64,000 nt of DNA from Streptomyces asoensis (GTDB lineage: Bacteria > Actinomycetota > Actinomycetes > Streptomycetales > Streptomycetaceae): the NCBI RefSeq assembly GCF_013085465.1, contig NZ_CP049838.1, positions 9,920,001 through 9,984,000 of the forward strand. Direction: 5' to 3'. The position numbers and the translations under genes were made by a program. Below the pieces are notes generated by a model, which worked only from the letters and a program-made list of their open reading frames with translations, was not told the DNA's origin and ran no database searches. Below are positions 8,390 through 20,349 of the stretch, one piece after another (position 1 is the first letter of the stretch; every line of letters begins with the position of its first letter).

Positions 8390-9976
8390 ATGAAGGGCTC
8401 TGTGGCCTATCAATCGATACAGAAGCGCGGCCTTCACATCGGCCTGCTGCCGGCGTTGGCCGCGGCCGTCAACGGGTCGACGCCGATCACCCTCGACCAT
8501 GATCTCGACGTCCTGCCCGAGGCGGGCCGCCACCTGACGGTCTCCCGGCTCGCCGACCTGGTGGACGACCTGGCGGCCCGTCTGTGGGCGGCCGGGGTGC
8601 GCCCCGACGAGCACATCGTGGTCCACAAGCGGGCCAACGCCGATGTGTGGGTGCTGGCCTGCGCCGCGTCCCGGATCGGCGCGGTGCCCGTGATGCTGTC
8701 GCCCGGCCTGGACCCGGCGACCGTCGCCGCCCTGCTCGAGCGGGTCGAGCGGCCCAGCCTGCTCACCGACGGGCACAAGCTGGACGCGCTGGCCGAGGTG
8801 CCGCTGGCAGAGCTGACCCGGCGGGTGCTCACCGTCGGCGGTGCGCGGCCCGGGGCGCACTCGCTCGGCGAGTTCGCCGGGGCGCCGCGGGTGAAGCCGG
8901 TGGTGCGGCCGATCGACGAGGCCGCCGTGATCACCCACACCTCCGGCACCACCGGACTGCCCAAGCTGGTCGTGCACACGCCCCGCACCCAGGGCATCCG
9001 CCTCAAACCGCAGTGGCGGCTGCTGTCCCTGATGCGCAAGAAGGAGACGGCCGCGATCCACATCTCCTTCGTGCACTCCCGGATGGTCGCGGCGATGGCC
9101 CTGGCACTCCTGCGGGAGATGCCGGTGCTGCTCATGAACGAGTCGGACCCCGCCACGGTCGCCGAGCTGTTCCTCACCCACCGGCCCGGGCTCATCGAGG
9201 CACTGCCCAACTCGCTGATGGACTGGGAGGGCCTGACCGAGGACGCCCGCAGGCCGTTCGCCTCGGTGAAGTACTTCAGCAGCACCTTCGACGCCATCCA
9301 CCCCCGCACGATGAGCCGGCTGCTGAAGTCCTCCGAGCGGCGCGGGGCCCTGTTCTTCCAGATCTACGGGCAGAGCGAGGTCGGCCCCGCCGTCGGCCGC
9401 GCCTACTTCCGCGGCTCCGCCCACAAGGTCGACGGGCGCTGCGTCGGCTGGCAGATGCCCCGGGGCGCGGCGAAGGTGCGGGTGGTCGGCCGGGACGGCA
9501 GACCACCGTCCGAGAAGAACCCCGGCTTCATCGAGGTTGCCTGGCCCGGCCTGGCCAAGACCTACTTCGCCGAGCAGGAGCGCTACGACAGCAACCGCGA
9601 CGGCGACTGGTGGCGGACCGGCGACGTCGGCTACCGCACCAGGTTCGGCTGCCTGCACATGCTCGACCGCGAGGTCGACATGATCGCCGGGGTGCGCAGC
9701 TCCCTCGAAGTCGAGGACCTCGTGCTCGGCCGGCTCGACGAGCTGAGCGAACTCGTCGTGATCCAGGGCCCCAACGCCGAGCCGGTCCCGGTGATCTGCA
9801 CCCACGACGACCGGCCCCTGGACCGCGACCGCTGGCGCGCGGCCGTCGCCGCCTTCCCCCAGCTGGCCGACCCGATCCAGATCCCGCAGGCCGAACTGCC
9901 GCGCACCGCCACGCTGAAGGTGCAGCGGCTCGCACTGGCCAGCCGGCTCCAGGACCAGCTCGAGGACCGGACGTGA
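8390..9976 (+). CDS. ANL-superfamily adenylating enzyme; candidate ATP-dependent diazotase (CreM-like) or acyl ligase
   Basis: A 528-residue AMP-forming enzyme. Visible core motifs are THTSGTTGLPKLVVHTP (P-loop, about 182-198), QIYGQSEVGP (about 324-333), RTGDVGY (409-415), the hinge DREVDMIAG (426-434) and PRTATLKVQR with the A10-type lysine at 510. The ATG at 8390 has AAAGGAG upstream. Members activate acids as adenylates, but a subgroup (CreM and relatives) instead uses ATP and nitrite to diazotise aryl amines. A creE/creD-like nitrite-forming pair lies at 35257-38647 and an aminotransferase precedes it at 3951, so diazotisation of an amino-naphthoquinone is a coherent role. An ordinary aryl or acyl ligase cannot be excluded. 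Confidence 0.75.
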   Translation: MKGSVAYQSIQKRGLHIGLLPALAAAVNGSTPITLDHDLDVLPEAGRHLTVSRLADLVDDLAARLWAAGVRPDEHIVVHKRANADVWVLACAASRIGAVPVMLSPGLDPATVAALLERVERPSLLTDGHKLDALAEVPLAELTRRVLTVGGARPGAHSLGEFAGAPRVKPVVRPIDEAAVITHTSGTTGLPKLVVHTPRTQGIRLKPQWRLLSLMRKKETAAIHISFVHSRMVAAMALALLREMPVLLMNESDPATVAELFLTHRPGLIEALPNSLMDWEGLTEDARRPFASVKYFSSTFDAIHPRTMSRLLKSSERRGALFFQIYGQSEVGPAVGRAYFRGSAHKVDGRCVGWQMPRGAAKVRVVGRDGRPPSEKNPGFIEVAWPGLAKTYFAEQERYDSNRDGDWWRTGDVGYRTRFGCLHMLDREVDMIAGVRSSLEVEDLVLGRLDELSELVVIQGPNAEPVPVICTHDDRPLDRDRWRAAVAAFPQLADPIQIPQAELPRTATLKVQRLALASRLQDQLEDRT

Positions 9977-10035
9977 CCCGCGGCCGGCAGACCGCCCCTG
10001 CGGTGCAGACAACCAACGCGAAAGAGACGAGTGCA

Positions 10036-11109
10036 ATGACACCGGAAGCCACACTCGCACGACTGCGTGAATACATGGTGGGCCCCTCGCGGTTCATGAC
10101 CGTGCTGTCCTGCTTCGAGCTGGGGATCGTCGACGCGCTGCGGGACAGGCCCGGCCTGACGGCCACCGAGCTCGGCGACACCGTCGGCGCCAAGCCGGAC
10201 GCCGTGCAGCAGCTTCTGCACCTCCTGGTCAAGGAGGGCTTCGTCGCCCGGGACGAGGAACTGGGCACCTACCGCCTCGACGCCCTCGCCGGCGTCGCCG
10301 AGAGCGACCTGCGGCGCGCCCTCGCCTACATGAACATGATCAAAGTGGTGGCGCTGCGCCAGCTCTTCTACCTCACCGAGAGCACCCGCACCGGCACCAT
10401 CGTCGGACTCAAGGAGCTGTACGGGGTGGACGAGGGCACCCTGTACGGTGCGGTCGCCGACCACGCGGACCTGCGGGACGCCTGGGCGAACCTGATGAAC
10501 ACGGTCACCGCCAACATCGACCCCTGGTTCTTCGCCAACGTCGACATCCCGGCCGGGGCGAAGGTGCTCGACCTTGCCGGCAACACCGGGCTCGGCGCGA
10601 TCCACACCTACCGGCACAAGGCCTCGCCCGGTCTTCACGTCACCACCTTCGACCTGCCGGAGAAGGAGAACGAGGCCCTGGAGAACTTCAGGACCCACGG
10701 GGTGGCGGAGCACTGCTCGTTCATCGGCGGCGACGTCTTCGACGGCGTCCCCGAGGGCTTCGACATCGTCCTGATCAAGCACTTCCTGGACATGTTCGAC
10801 AAGGACGACGTCTTCAGGATCCTCAAGGGGGTCAACGCGTCCCTGGAGGTCGGCGGCCAGGTCAACATCATGGTGCCGGTGTACCCGGAGGACATCACCG
10901 ACACCGACAACTACAACGTCGACTTCTTCCCGGCCTTCTTCATCGGCTGCGCCATGGGCCAGGGCGGCCCGCAGCAGCTGTCGGTCTACCAGAGCTGGCT
11001 GGAGGAGTGCGGGTTCAAGGTGACGAAGGCCGTCACCAAGGCCCCCTCCGAGATCCCGCCGGACGTCATCCCGGTCCAGGCCATCCTGTCCGCGACGAAG
11101 GTCGCCTGA
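10036..11109 (+). CDS. SAM-dependent methyltransferase 2
   Basis: A 357-residue methyltransferase with an N-terminal winged-helix region (TELGDTVGAKPDAVQQLLHLL, about 48-68) and a Rossmann SAM site VLDLAGNTGLGAIH near residue 177, slightly different from the usual DxGGGxG. DIVLIKHFLDMFD is the acceptor-side helix. ATG 10036 gives the normal family length, 59 nt after the ANL stop. It probably acts on a naphthoquinone intermediate (C- or O-methylation); the substrate cannot be assigned. Confidence 0.82.
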   Translation: MTPEATLARLREYMVGPSRFMTVLSCFELGIVDALRDRPGLTATELGDTVGAKPDAVQQLLHLLVKEGFVARDEELGTYRLDALAGVAESDLRRALAYMNMIKVVALRQLFYLTESTRTGTIVGLKELYGVDEGTLYGAVADHADLRDAWANLMNTVTANIDPWFFANVDIPAGAKVLDLAGNTGLGAIHTYRHKASPGLHVTTFDLPEKENEALENFRTHGVAEHCSFIGGDVFDGVPEGFDIVLIKHFLDMFDKDDVFRILKGVNASLEVGGQVNIMVPVYPEDITDTDNYNVDFFPAFFIGCAMGQGGPQQLSVYQSWLEECGFKVTKAVTKAPSEIPPDVIPVQAILSATKVA

Positions 11110-11139
11110 CCGGCCGAACCGCCGGCCCCCTGGCGAAGA

Positions 11140-11167
11140 CGGCGGCCCGGACCGGTCCGGGCCGCCG
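11140..11167. terminator. 28-bp perfect palindrome after methyltransferase 2
   Basis: CGGCGGCCCGGACC is followed directly by its reverse complement, giving a 14-bp perfect stem between the stop at 11109 and the GTG at 11198. A T-run is absent, as is common in Streptomyces. It may end or attenuate the transcript of the 2277-11109 genes. Confidence 0.65.
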
Positions 11168-11197
11168 CTTGAGGACCCGTCACCACTGGGAGCACTC

Positions 11198-11908
11198 GTG
11201 AAGATATCCGTATCCGGCACCTACTCTTCGGGCAAGACCTCCACGGTGATGGCCTTGTCGCACTACACCGGCGTTCCGCGCAGCCTGGCCCGGACGATCC
11301 GCGGGATCATGCCCGAGGCCCTCCCCGGCCTGAAACTCGCGGACGTGACGCCGCCCCAGTTCCTTCAGCTCACCCTCCGCCGGCACACCGGCCGCGCCGT
11401 GCAGGAAGCGCTGCTGGGGGACAACTTCATCTCCGACGGCTCCTCCCTGCAGGAATGGCTGTACGGGGCGGCCCGGGTCAGGTACGGCATGAACCCGAAC
11501 GCCACCGCGGACGGCCAGGACCGCCGAACGGCACACGACTCCGAGGAGATGGCCTTCTTCGCGCAGGTCGTCGAACAGTACGGACAGGCGTTCAAACAGC
11601 ACGTCAAAAGCACCTACGACGCCTACGTCCACCTGCGCCACGAACTGCCGATCGCGGCGGACGGCCACCGGCCGATGAACAACGAGTTCCGCGCGACCAT
11701 CGACACGATGCTGCTGGCCACGCTCGACGAACTGGAGATCCCCTACCACGTGGTCGGCGGCGCGATGGCGCAGCGCCTGGAGACCATCGCGGGGATCTTC
11801 GACCTGAAGCCGGTCATGAGCACGGCGGAAGCCATCGAACTGGCCCGCCAGGAGTACGGCCGGCAGGACTTCCGCATGGAGACCGAGCGGATTTCCGCCC
11901 GGGCGTGA
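11198..11908 (+). CDS. P-loop NTPase/kinase-like protein of unknown role
   Basis: A 236-residue soluble protein with a Walker A motif GTYSSGKT at residues 7-14 in a 'MKISVSGTYSSGKTSTV' context like NadR-type nucleotide kinases and AAA_28 ATPases. YVHLRHELPIAADGHRP and VVGGAMAQRLETI may form the lid and C-terminal parts. The GTG at 11198 follows a hairpin. It sits between biosynthetic genes on the same strand, so a role in the pathway (phosphorylation or adenylation of an intermediate or cofactor) is possible, but no substrate can be named. Confidence 0.65.
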   Translation: MKISVSGTYSSGKTSTVMALSHYTGVPRSLARTIRGIMPEALPGLKLADVTPPQFLQLTLRRHTGRAVQEALLGDNFISDGSSLQEWLYGAARVRYGMNPNATADGQDRRTAHDSEEMAFFAQVVEQYGQAFKQHVKSTYDAYVHLRHELPIAADGHRPMNNEFRATIDTMLLATLDELEIPYHVVGGAMAQRLETIAGIFDLKPVMSTAEAIELARQEYGRQDFRMETERISARA

Positions 11909-11934
11909 GCCCCCTGCCATCGAGGAGAACACCG

Positions 11935-12531
11935 ATGCACAAGCCGCCCAGAATCGCCGTTGCCTACCACTCCGGCAGAGGCCACACCGAGGTACTGGCG
12001 CAGGCCGTCCGGACCGGCGCGCAGGCCGCGGGCGCCGAGACGACCATGGTGATCGTCGACGCCATGGACGACGCCAAGTGGGAGATCCTCGACACGGCCG
12101 ACGCGATCGTGTTCGGGGCGCCCACCTACATGGGGTCGGCGTCGGGGAAGTTCCACGCCTTCGCCGAATCGACCAACAAGCGCTGGGCACGCCAGGCCTG
12201 GAAGGACAAACTCGGCTCGGGGTTCACCATCAGCGCCTGCAAGGCGGGCGACAAGGACTCCAGCCTCGGCTACTTCGCGACCCTGGGCGCCCAGCACGGA
12301 ATGATCTGGGTCAGCCTCGGCCTGCTCCCGGGCTGGCACCTCAGCCACGAGAGCGAGAACGACCTGAACCGGCTCGGGTACTTCAACGGCGCCGCCGCAA
12401 CCCTGCCCGGAGACCTGCCCCCCGACGCCGTGCACAAGGCGGACATCGCCACGGCCGAGCACCTGGGCCGGCGCGTCGCCGAGCAGACGGCGGCATTCCT
12501 CACCGGACGCGCGGCACTGACCCACCGGTAG
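11935..12531 (+). CDS. Flavodoxin-fold NAD(P)H-dependent FMN reductase-like protein
   Basis: A 198-residue flavodoxin-like protein. AVAYHSGRGHTEVLAQAV forms the phosphate-binding loop for FMN and VFGAPTYMGSASGKFHAF the second flavin loop. It differs from the WrbA copy at 7164, with a C-terminal stretch HLSHESENDLNRLGYFNGAAAT that resembles flavodoxin family proteins found in quinone pathways. ATG 11935 has GAGGAG 9 nt upstream. It probably reduces a quinone or supplies reduced flavin. Two different flavodoxin-fold reductases within 5 kb suggest separate reductive steps. Confidence 0.78.
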   Translation: MHKPPRIAVAYHSGRGHTEVLAQAVRTGAQAAGAETTMVIVDAMDDAKWEILDTADAIVFGAPTYMGSASGKFHAFAESTNKRWARQAWKDKLGSGFTISACKAGDKDSSLGYFATLGAQHGMIWVSLGLLPGWHLSHESENDLNRLGYFNGAAATLPGDLPPDAVHKADIATAEHLGRRVAEQTAAFLTGRAALTHR

Positions 12532-12554
12532 CGCACGAGCAGAGAGACAGCGAC

Positions 12555-12965
12555 ATGACGACACAGCAGCGGTCCACCCAGGCGGTCCTGGACTCGTTCT
12601 TCGAGAAGTTCGGGGCCGGCGACCTGCCGGGCCTGCTGGAACTGTTCGCCGACCACGTGGACTTCCGCGTCCAGGGAAGCCCCCGCGTGCCGTGGACGGG
12701 CACCCGCACCACCAAGGCGGAGATCTCCGAATTCTTCCAGATCTTCCCCAAGGTGCTGACGGGCCCGCAGAGCTTCACCCTCACCGCGCGCATCGTCGAC
12801 GGGCAGGACGCGGTGGTGACGGCCGACTCCGTCTTCGGTGTCCTGGCCACCGCAAAGAGCTTCACCAACAGCTACGCCCTGCACGTGCGCGTCGAGAACG
12901 CACGGATCACCCGCTACCACATGTACGAAGACAGCTACGCCATCGCCGAAGCCTTCACCGAATGA
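12555..12965 (+). CDS. SnoaL-like/NTF2-fold small protein
   Basis: A 136-residue alpha+beta-barrel protein with the SnoaL pattern VLDSFFEKFGAGDLPGLLELFADHVDF and a terminal HMYEDSYAIAEAF strand. NTF2-fold proteins in antibiotic clusters act as cyclases, isomerases or hydrolases on aromatic polyketide intermediates. ATG 12555 is preceded by AGAGAGACAG, 23 nt after the flavodoxin-like gene, so these two are likely co-transcribed. Fold assignment is good; reaction unknown. Confidence 0.75.
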   Translation: MTTQQRSTQAVLDSFFEKFGAGDLPGLLELFADHVDFRVQGSPRVPWTGTRTTKAEISEFFQIFPKVLTGPQSFTLTARIVDGQDAVVTADSVFGVLATAKSFTNSYALHVRVENARITRYHMYEDSYAIAEAFTE

Positions 12966-13028
12966 CCCGCACCGTGCGCTGAGCGGCACGGGGCGGACAG
13001 CGGCTCTTCGGCGAGACAAGGAGCGCCT

Positions 13029-14036
13029 GTGCCATCCCTGGAACTTGCCTCCATAGACGACTTCCTCGGCCCGCGAGACAGCCGGTTCCTCGGCGAGGGT
13101 TTCAAGCGTGTCGAGCACTCCCTGAGCGATCTCACCGTATCGCCGGGAGACGAAGGCGTCGGAGGGATCCGAGCCACCGCCCGTATCGCCATACCGGGCC
13201 TTTGGTCGCGCAAAGGAGAACAGAGCCCCAAACCCCATCTGAGCACCATCGACGCCATGCTCTTCGGCGCCCAGCTCACCGGCCTGTACGCGGCCCACAC
13301 CCTCGGGCTCACCCCCGACTCCCGCTTCACCGTGCAGCGCGTCGACCTGAAAGCCGGCTCGCGCCCCGACGAGGACGACCTGGCGGCGCTGCCGGTGAGC
13401 GGCCGGCTCGTGGCCGCGCAGCGCAACGGCGAGGAGTGGTCCACCACACTCGACTGCCGGATCGGCTCACTGACGGCCAGGGTGCACGCCCGGCACAGCC
13501 CGGGCCGCACCCCGTCCGGCGCCGACCGCGTCTACGCCTGCGAGCAGGAACTGGCCGGCCCCTGGAACAACACGCCGTACGGCATCTCGCACCGCGCCCG
13601 CCGGCAACTGCTCACCGGAGTGCGCGTCACCGCGGACGGCCCGGACGACCTGCGGGCCCGCGCCCGCGTCACGCTGGCCTCCGACCCCGCACATGCCGTC
13701 CCGCCGGACGCCCCGGCCACCATGATCGACGCCTTCGTCGCCGCCCTGCAGCTCGGCCAGGTCCTGCTGTACGCGCTGGACGACATCGACCGCGCACACA
13801 GCAACAACCTGTGGATGCGGCGCACCCGCGTCACGGCCGGCACCCCGTCCCCGCGGCCCGCCGACGAGGTGAGCGCCGCACTGGAGCGGACCAGGCTCCT
13901 GCCCTCCCCGGCCGGCACCTGGCGGACGGCCGAGGTGGTCGGCAGCCTGCACGGCGTCCAGGCCCGGGCCGGCGTCGGCCACCTGCTGCCGGAACCCTCC
14001 CTGACCAGCGCCCCCTCGGGAAGGAGCAGCCGATGA
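13029..14036 (+). CDS. AvrD-family protein (syringolide-type acyl glycoside/lactone synthase homologue)
   Basis: A 335-residue protein. The N-terminal segment IDDFLGPRDSRFLGEGFKRVEHSLSDL and the downstream KPHLSTIDAMLFGAQL fit my recollection of Pseudomonas syringae AvrD, the enzyme that makes the syringolide elicitors. No other recognised domain or membrane segment is visible. GTG 13029 follows ACAAGGAG by 8 nt, and the stop overlaps the KASIII start by ATGA, so it is translationally coupled to a beta-ketoacyl synthase and then an ACP. That suggests it acts on a beta-ketoacyl product. The family call rests on motif memory. Confidence 0.6.
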   Translation: MPSLELASIDDFLGPRDSRFLGEGFKRVEHSLSDLTVSPGDEGVGGIRATARIAIPGLWSRKGEQSPKPHLSTIDAMLFGAQLTGLYAAHTLGLTPDSRFTVQRVDLKAGSRPDEDDLAALPVSGRLVAAQRNGEEWSTTLDCRIGSLTARVHARHSPGRTPSGADRVYACEQELAGPWNNTPYGISHRARRQLLTGVRVTADGPDDLRARARVTLASDPAHAVPPDAPATMIDAFVAALQLGQVLLYALDDIDRAHSNNLWMRRTRVTAGTPSPRPADEVSAALERTRLLPSPAGTWRTAEVVGSLHGVQARAGVGHLLPEPSLTSAPSGRSSR

Positions 14037-15046
14037 CCGCACGCGCCGCCGTCCTGAGCGGACTGGGCGGCTATCTGCCGCCCCGCACGGTCACCAACGA
14101 AGAACTGTCCGCCCGGATCGACACCAGCGACGAATGGATCCGCCGGCGGACCGGTATCCGCCGGCGGCACGTAGCCGACCCCGGAGTGAGCACCGGCGAC
14201 CTCGCCGTCGAAGCGGGCCACCGGGCACTGAAGTCGGCCGGCCTCGGCACGGCGGACACCGTCGACATGGTGATCATGGCCACCTCGACCCCCGACCACC
14301 CGCTGCCCGCCACCGCGCCGGACGTCGCGGCCCGCCTCGGCCTCGGCCCGGCCGCCGCCTTCGACATGGCAGCCGGATGCTCGGGATTCGTCTACGCGCT
14401 CGCCACCGCGACCGCCGCGCTCGTCGCCGGGCACGCCGAACGCGTCCTCGTCATCGGCGCCGAGGTCTTCTCCACCGTCCTCAACCCCGCCGACCGCGGC
14501 ACCGCCGTCATCTTCGGCGACGGCGCCGGCGCCGTCGTCCTGCGCGCCGGAACCACCGACGAGCCCGGCGCCGTCCTGGCCGTCGACCTGGGCGCCGACG
14601 GCACCGGCAGGGACCTGGCCACCATCCCGGACGGCGGCTCCCGCCAGCGCGCCACCGGCCGCGAACCGCACCCGGACGGCCACTACATCCACATGCGCGG
14701 CAAGGAGATCTTCGTCCAGGCCGTCCACGGGATGGAACGGTCCTCGGCCGCGGCCCTGGACAAAGCGGGCTGGAACGTCGGCCAGATCGACCATGTGGTC
14801 GGCCACCAGGCGAACCTGCGCATCCTGCACAGCCTGGCGCAGCAACTGGGCGTGGACAGACAGCGCGTGGTCTCCCACATCGAAGAAGCGGGCAACACCG
14901 CGGCCGCCTCCATCCCGCTCGCCCTGGCCGACGCCGCCGCCCGCAACCGGTTCCGGCCCCACGACCGGCTGCTGCTGACCGCCTTCGGCGCCGGCCTGGC
15001 ATGGGGCTCCATCGCCCTGACCTGGCCGCCGATCACCCCCGCCTGA
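14033..15046 (+). CDS. 3-oxoacyl-ACP synthase III (KASIII/FabH-like)
   Basis: A 337-residue FabH-fold condensing enzyme with an intact triad: Cys116 in AAGCSGF, His in GHQANLRIL and Asn in EEAGNTAAAS. It condenses an acyl-CoA starter with malonyl-ACP to a beta-ketoacyl-ACP. It is distinct from the NphT7-type enzyme at 33997: the His motif HQANLRI fits ACP-using FabH rather than acetoacetyl-CoA synthase. Coupled by ATGA to the AvrD-like gene and followed 31 nt later by an ACP, it is probably dedicated to a small acyl module rather than housekeeping fatty-acid synthesis. Confidence 0.85.
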   Translation: MTARAAVLSGLGGYLPPRTVTNEELSARIDTSDEWIRRRTGIRRRHVADPGVSTGDLAVEAGHRALKSAGLGTADTVDMVIMATSTPDHPLPATAPDVAARLGLGPAAAFDMAAGCSGFVYALATATAALVAGHAERVLVIGAEVFSTVLNPADRGTAVIFGDGAGAVVLRAGTTDEPGAVLAVDLGADGTGRDLATIPDGGSRQRATGREPHPDGHYIHMRGKEIFVQAVHGMERSSAAALDKAGWNVGQIDHVVGHQANLRILHSLAQQLGVDRQRVVSHIEEAGNTAAASIPLALADAAARNRFRPHDRLLLTAFGAGLAWGSIALTWPPITPA

Positions 15047-15077
15047 CAGCACCGACGACGCCTGGAAAGGAAATCCC

Positions 15078-15326
15078 ATGACGATACGGACCGGCATACA
15101 GCCCGAGCCCGTACTCGACGTTCTGAAGACGCACTTCGACGTCCCCCCCGAAACGACGGCCGACACCGATTTCGAGAGTCTCGACCTGGATTCCCTGGTC
15201 CTCATCGAGTTCGCGGTCATCCTGGCGAAGCAGTACGACATCGACGTGGCCGCGGACGAACTGGCCGCCGCCGGCACGGCGGCCGAGGTCGCCGGACTGC
15301 TGTCGGCCAAGGGCGCACACACCTGA
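15078..15326 (+). CDS. Acyl carrier protein
   Basis: An 82-residue acidic four-helix carrier with the phosphopantetheine serine in [10 protein letters not shown] (serine about residue 39). ATG 15078 follows a GGAAAGGA site. The preceding FabH-like gene is the obvious partner for loading and extension; the AvrD-like protein two genes upstream may take the product. No acyltransferase for malonyl loading is nearby, so the general FabD would be needed. Confidence 0.88.
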   Translation: MTIRTGIQPEPVLDVLKTHFDVPPETTADTDFESLDLDSLVLIEFAVILAKQYDIDVAADELAAAGTAAEVAGLLSAKGAHT

Positions 15327-15396
15327 TCCGGCACCCCGACGGCTGCGCGTGCCCGTCACCGGCGTGTGTCCACCACCCCAGTCTCTTGGAGCTGTC

Positions 15397-16623
<1,227 letters not shown>

Positions 16624-16660
16624 CCGGACAGCCCCGCGGAACACCGCGGCGCCCAGACCG

Positions 16661-16699
16661 GCGGGGAGCGGTGGCACCCCCCGTCCCACCGCTCCCCGC
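16661..16699 (+). terminator. Strong hairpin terminator after metK, followed by pyrimidine tract
   Basis: A 14-bp perfect stem (GCGGGGAGCGGTGG at 16661-16674 with its complement at 16686-16699) and an 11-nt loop. A C/T-rich tract with the repeated CTTCCTCCACTCCCG unit follows at about 16699-16790. Confidence 0.8.
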
Positions 16700-16850
16700 T
16701 TCCTCCACTCCCGCTTCCTCCACTCCCGCTTTCCCCTTCCCGTTTCTCCGTTCCCGTTTTTCTCCGCTCCCGCTTTCTCTGCCCGCCGGCCCACTCGCCG
16801 CCCCGGACACCGGCCGGACCGCCCCGCCAGGAGCCCAAGGAGCACGTGCC

Positions 16851-17831
16851 GTGCGTATCGCCGTGACCGGATCGATCGCGACCGACCACCTGATGGTGTT
16901 TCCCGGACGCTTCACCGAACAGCTGATCAAGGATCAACTGGAGCGGGTCTCCCTGTCCTTCCTCGCCGACCGGCTGGAGGTGCACCGCGGCGGCGTCGCC
17001 GCCAACATCGCCTTCGGCCTCGGCCTGCTGGGCTGCGACCCGCTCCTGGTCGGCGCGGCGGGCACGGACTTCGCCGAGTACGGCGCCTGGCTGCGGGCCG
17101 CCGGAGTCGACACCTCCGCGGTGCGGGTCAGCGACACCCTGCACACCGCGCGTTTCGTGTGCACCACCGACGCCGACCAGAACCAGATCGCCACCTTCTA
17201 CGCCGGCGCCATGGCCGAGGCCGCGGACATCGACCTGGCCGACACCGCCCGCCGCACCGGCCTGGCACTCGTCCTCGTCGGCGCCGACGACCCCGCGGCC
17301 ATGCTGCGGCACACCGCCACCGCCCACCGCCTGGGCATCCCCGTCGCCGCCGACCCCTCCCAGCAACTGGCCCGCCTCGACCGCGAACAGGCCCGCCGGC
17401 TGGTCGAGGGAGCGACCTGGCTGTTCACCAACGCCTACGAGGCCGCCCTGCTGAGGGAACGCACCGGCTGGAGCGAGGAGGACCTCCTCGAGCGGGCCGG
17501 CACCTGGATCACCACCCTGGGCGCCGACGGGGTGACCCTGGCCCGCTCCGGCACCCCCCGCCTGCACATACCGGCCGTGCCCGCCGAGAAGATCGCCGAC
17601 CCCACCGGCGCCGGCGACGCCTTCCGGGCCGGATTCCTGGCCGGACTGGCCTGGCAGTGGCCGCCCGAGCAGGCCGCCCGGCTCGGCTGCGCCCTGGCCA
17701 CCACCGTGCTGGAATCGGTCGGCACCCAGGAGTACAAACTCCTCGCCGCCGACCTGATCGACCGCATCGGCCGCACCTACGGAGACGACGCCGCCCGCGC
17801 CGCCGAACCCCGCCTGGCAGGCGTGTCATGA
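16851..17831 (+). CDS. Adenosine kinase-like PfkB-family carbohydrate kinase
   Basis: A 326-residue ribokinase-fold enzyme. [16 protein letters not shown] near residue 44 is PfkB signature 1, and [19 protein letters not shown] near 247 is signature 2 with the catalytic Asp. Beside ahcY it most likely phosphorylates adenosine released from S-adenosylhomocysteine, pulling the hydrolase forward. GTG 16851 has CAAGGAG 8 nt upstream. Its stop overlaps the metF start by ATGA. Confidence 0.88.
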   Translation: MRIAVTGSIATDHLMVFPGRFTEQLIKDQLERVSLSFLADRLEVHRGGVAANIAFGLGLLGCDPLLVGAAGTDFAEYGAWLRAAGVDTSAVRVSDTLHTARFVCTTDADQNQIATFYAGAMAEAADIDLADTARRTGLALVLVGADDPAAMLRHTATAHRLGIPVAADPSQQLARLDREQARRLVEGATWLFTNAYEAALLRERTGWSEEDLLERAGTWITTLGADGVTLARSGTPRLHIPAVPAEKIADPTGAGDAFRAGFLAGLAWQWPPEQAARLGCALATTVLESVGTQEYKLLAADLIDRIGRTYGDDAARAAEPRLAGVS

Positions 17832-18824
17832 CCCCCGGCCGGCCCCGCCCCGCCGCAGGCGCGAGAGGCGCGAGGGGCACGGGCGTCCGGGAACAGGCCC
17901 CCGCGCCACGGCACCTGCCGCAGCCGGCCGCCCCGCAGCCGGACCGCCCCGGCGGCGCAAGGCCGCCCGCGACGACGTTCTCCTTCGAGTTCTTCCCGCC
18001 GAAGACGGCCGCCGGGGAGCAGACCCTGTGGAAGGCGATCCGCCGGATCGAGCCGCTGCGCCCGGACTTCGTGTCCGTGACCTACGGCGCCGGCGGCTCC
18101 TCCCGGGACCGCACGGTGGCCGTCACCCGGCGCATCGCCGCCGAGACGACCCTGCGCCCCGTCGCCCACCTGACCGCCGTCGGCCACCCGGTCGCCGAAC
18201 TGCGCCACATCATCGGCCGCTACGCGGACGCCGGCATCCGCGACGTCCTGGTGCTGCGCGGCGACCCGCCGGGCGACCCCAAGGGCGCCTGGACGGCGCA
18301 CCCGCAGGGCTTCGCCTACGCCAGTCAACTGGTCGAACTGGTCCGCTCGCTGGGCGACTTCAGGATCGGGGTGGCCGCGTTCCCCGAGCGCCACCCCCGC
18401 TCGCGCGACTGGGAGTCCGACATCCGGCACTTCGTCGCCAAGTGCCGGGCGGGCGCCGACTACGCGATCACGCAGATGTTCTTCCACGTGGAGGACTACC
18501 TGCGGCTGCGCGACCGGGTCGCGGCCGCCGGCTGCGACATCCCGATCATCCCGGAGATCATGCCGGCCACCGACCACCGGCAGATCGCCCGCTTCGCCGA
18601 ACTCTGCGACGCGGCCTTCCCCGAGGACCTCGCCGCCCGCCTGCACGCGGCCCGCGACGACCCGCGAGACGCGCACCGCATCGGCGTCGAGTACGCCACC
18701 GCCATGGCCGAACGCCTTCTCGCCGAGGGCGCACCCGGCCTGCACTACATCACCCTCAACAAGTCCACGGCGGCACTGGACATCCACCGCAACGTCCTGA
18801 GTTCGCCGAGCGCAAGGATCCTCC

Positions 18825-18835
<11 letters not shown>
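17828..18835 (+). CDS. metF: Methylenetetrahydrofolate reductase
   Basis: Reduces 5,10-methylene-THF to 5-methyl-THF for remethylation of homocysteine. After a 48-residue proline/arginine-rich N-terminal extension, the body starts [15 protein letters not shown], the MetF hallmark with the FAD/folate Glu, followed by [20 protein letters not shown] and AITQMFFH. The extension is unusual; however the ATG at 17828 overlaps the upstream stop, so it is probably real. The end overlaps ahcY by 11 nt. A methionine synthase, the only missing step of the SAM cycle, is not present here. Confidence 0.93.
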
Positions 18836-20276
<1,441 letters not shown>

Positions 20277-20349
20277 GCCGACCGCCGGCGGGACGCGCCG
20301 CCCCGCGTCCCGCCGCCACGGCTCGCCCCACCCGACGAGGAGGGCGGAC

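Noticed and set aside
8189..10060. A 623-codon minus-strand frame opposite the ANL gene
   Set aside because: Antisense shadow of the ANL gene, rich in Gly/Val/Asp as expected from reversed GC-rich codons; no domain recognised.
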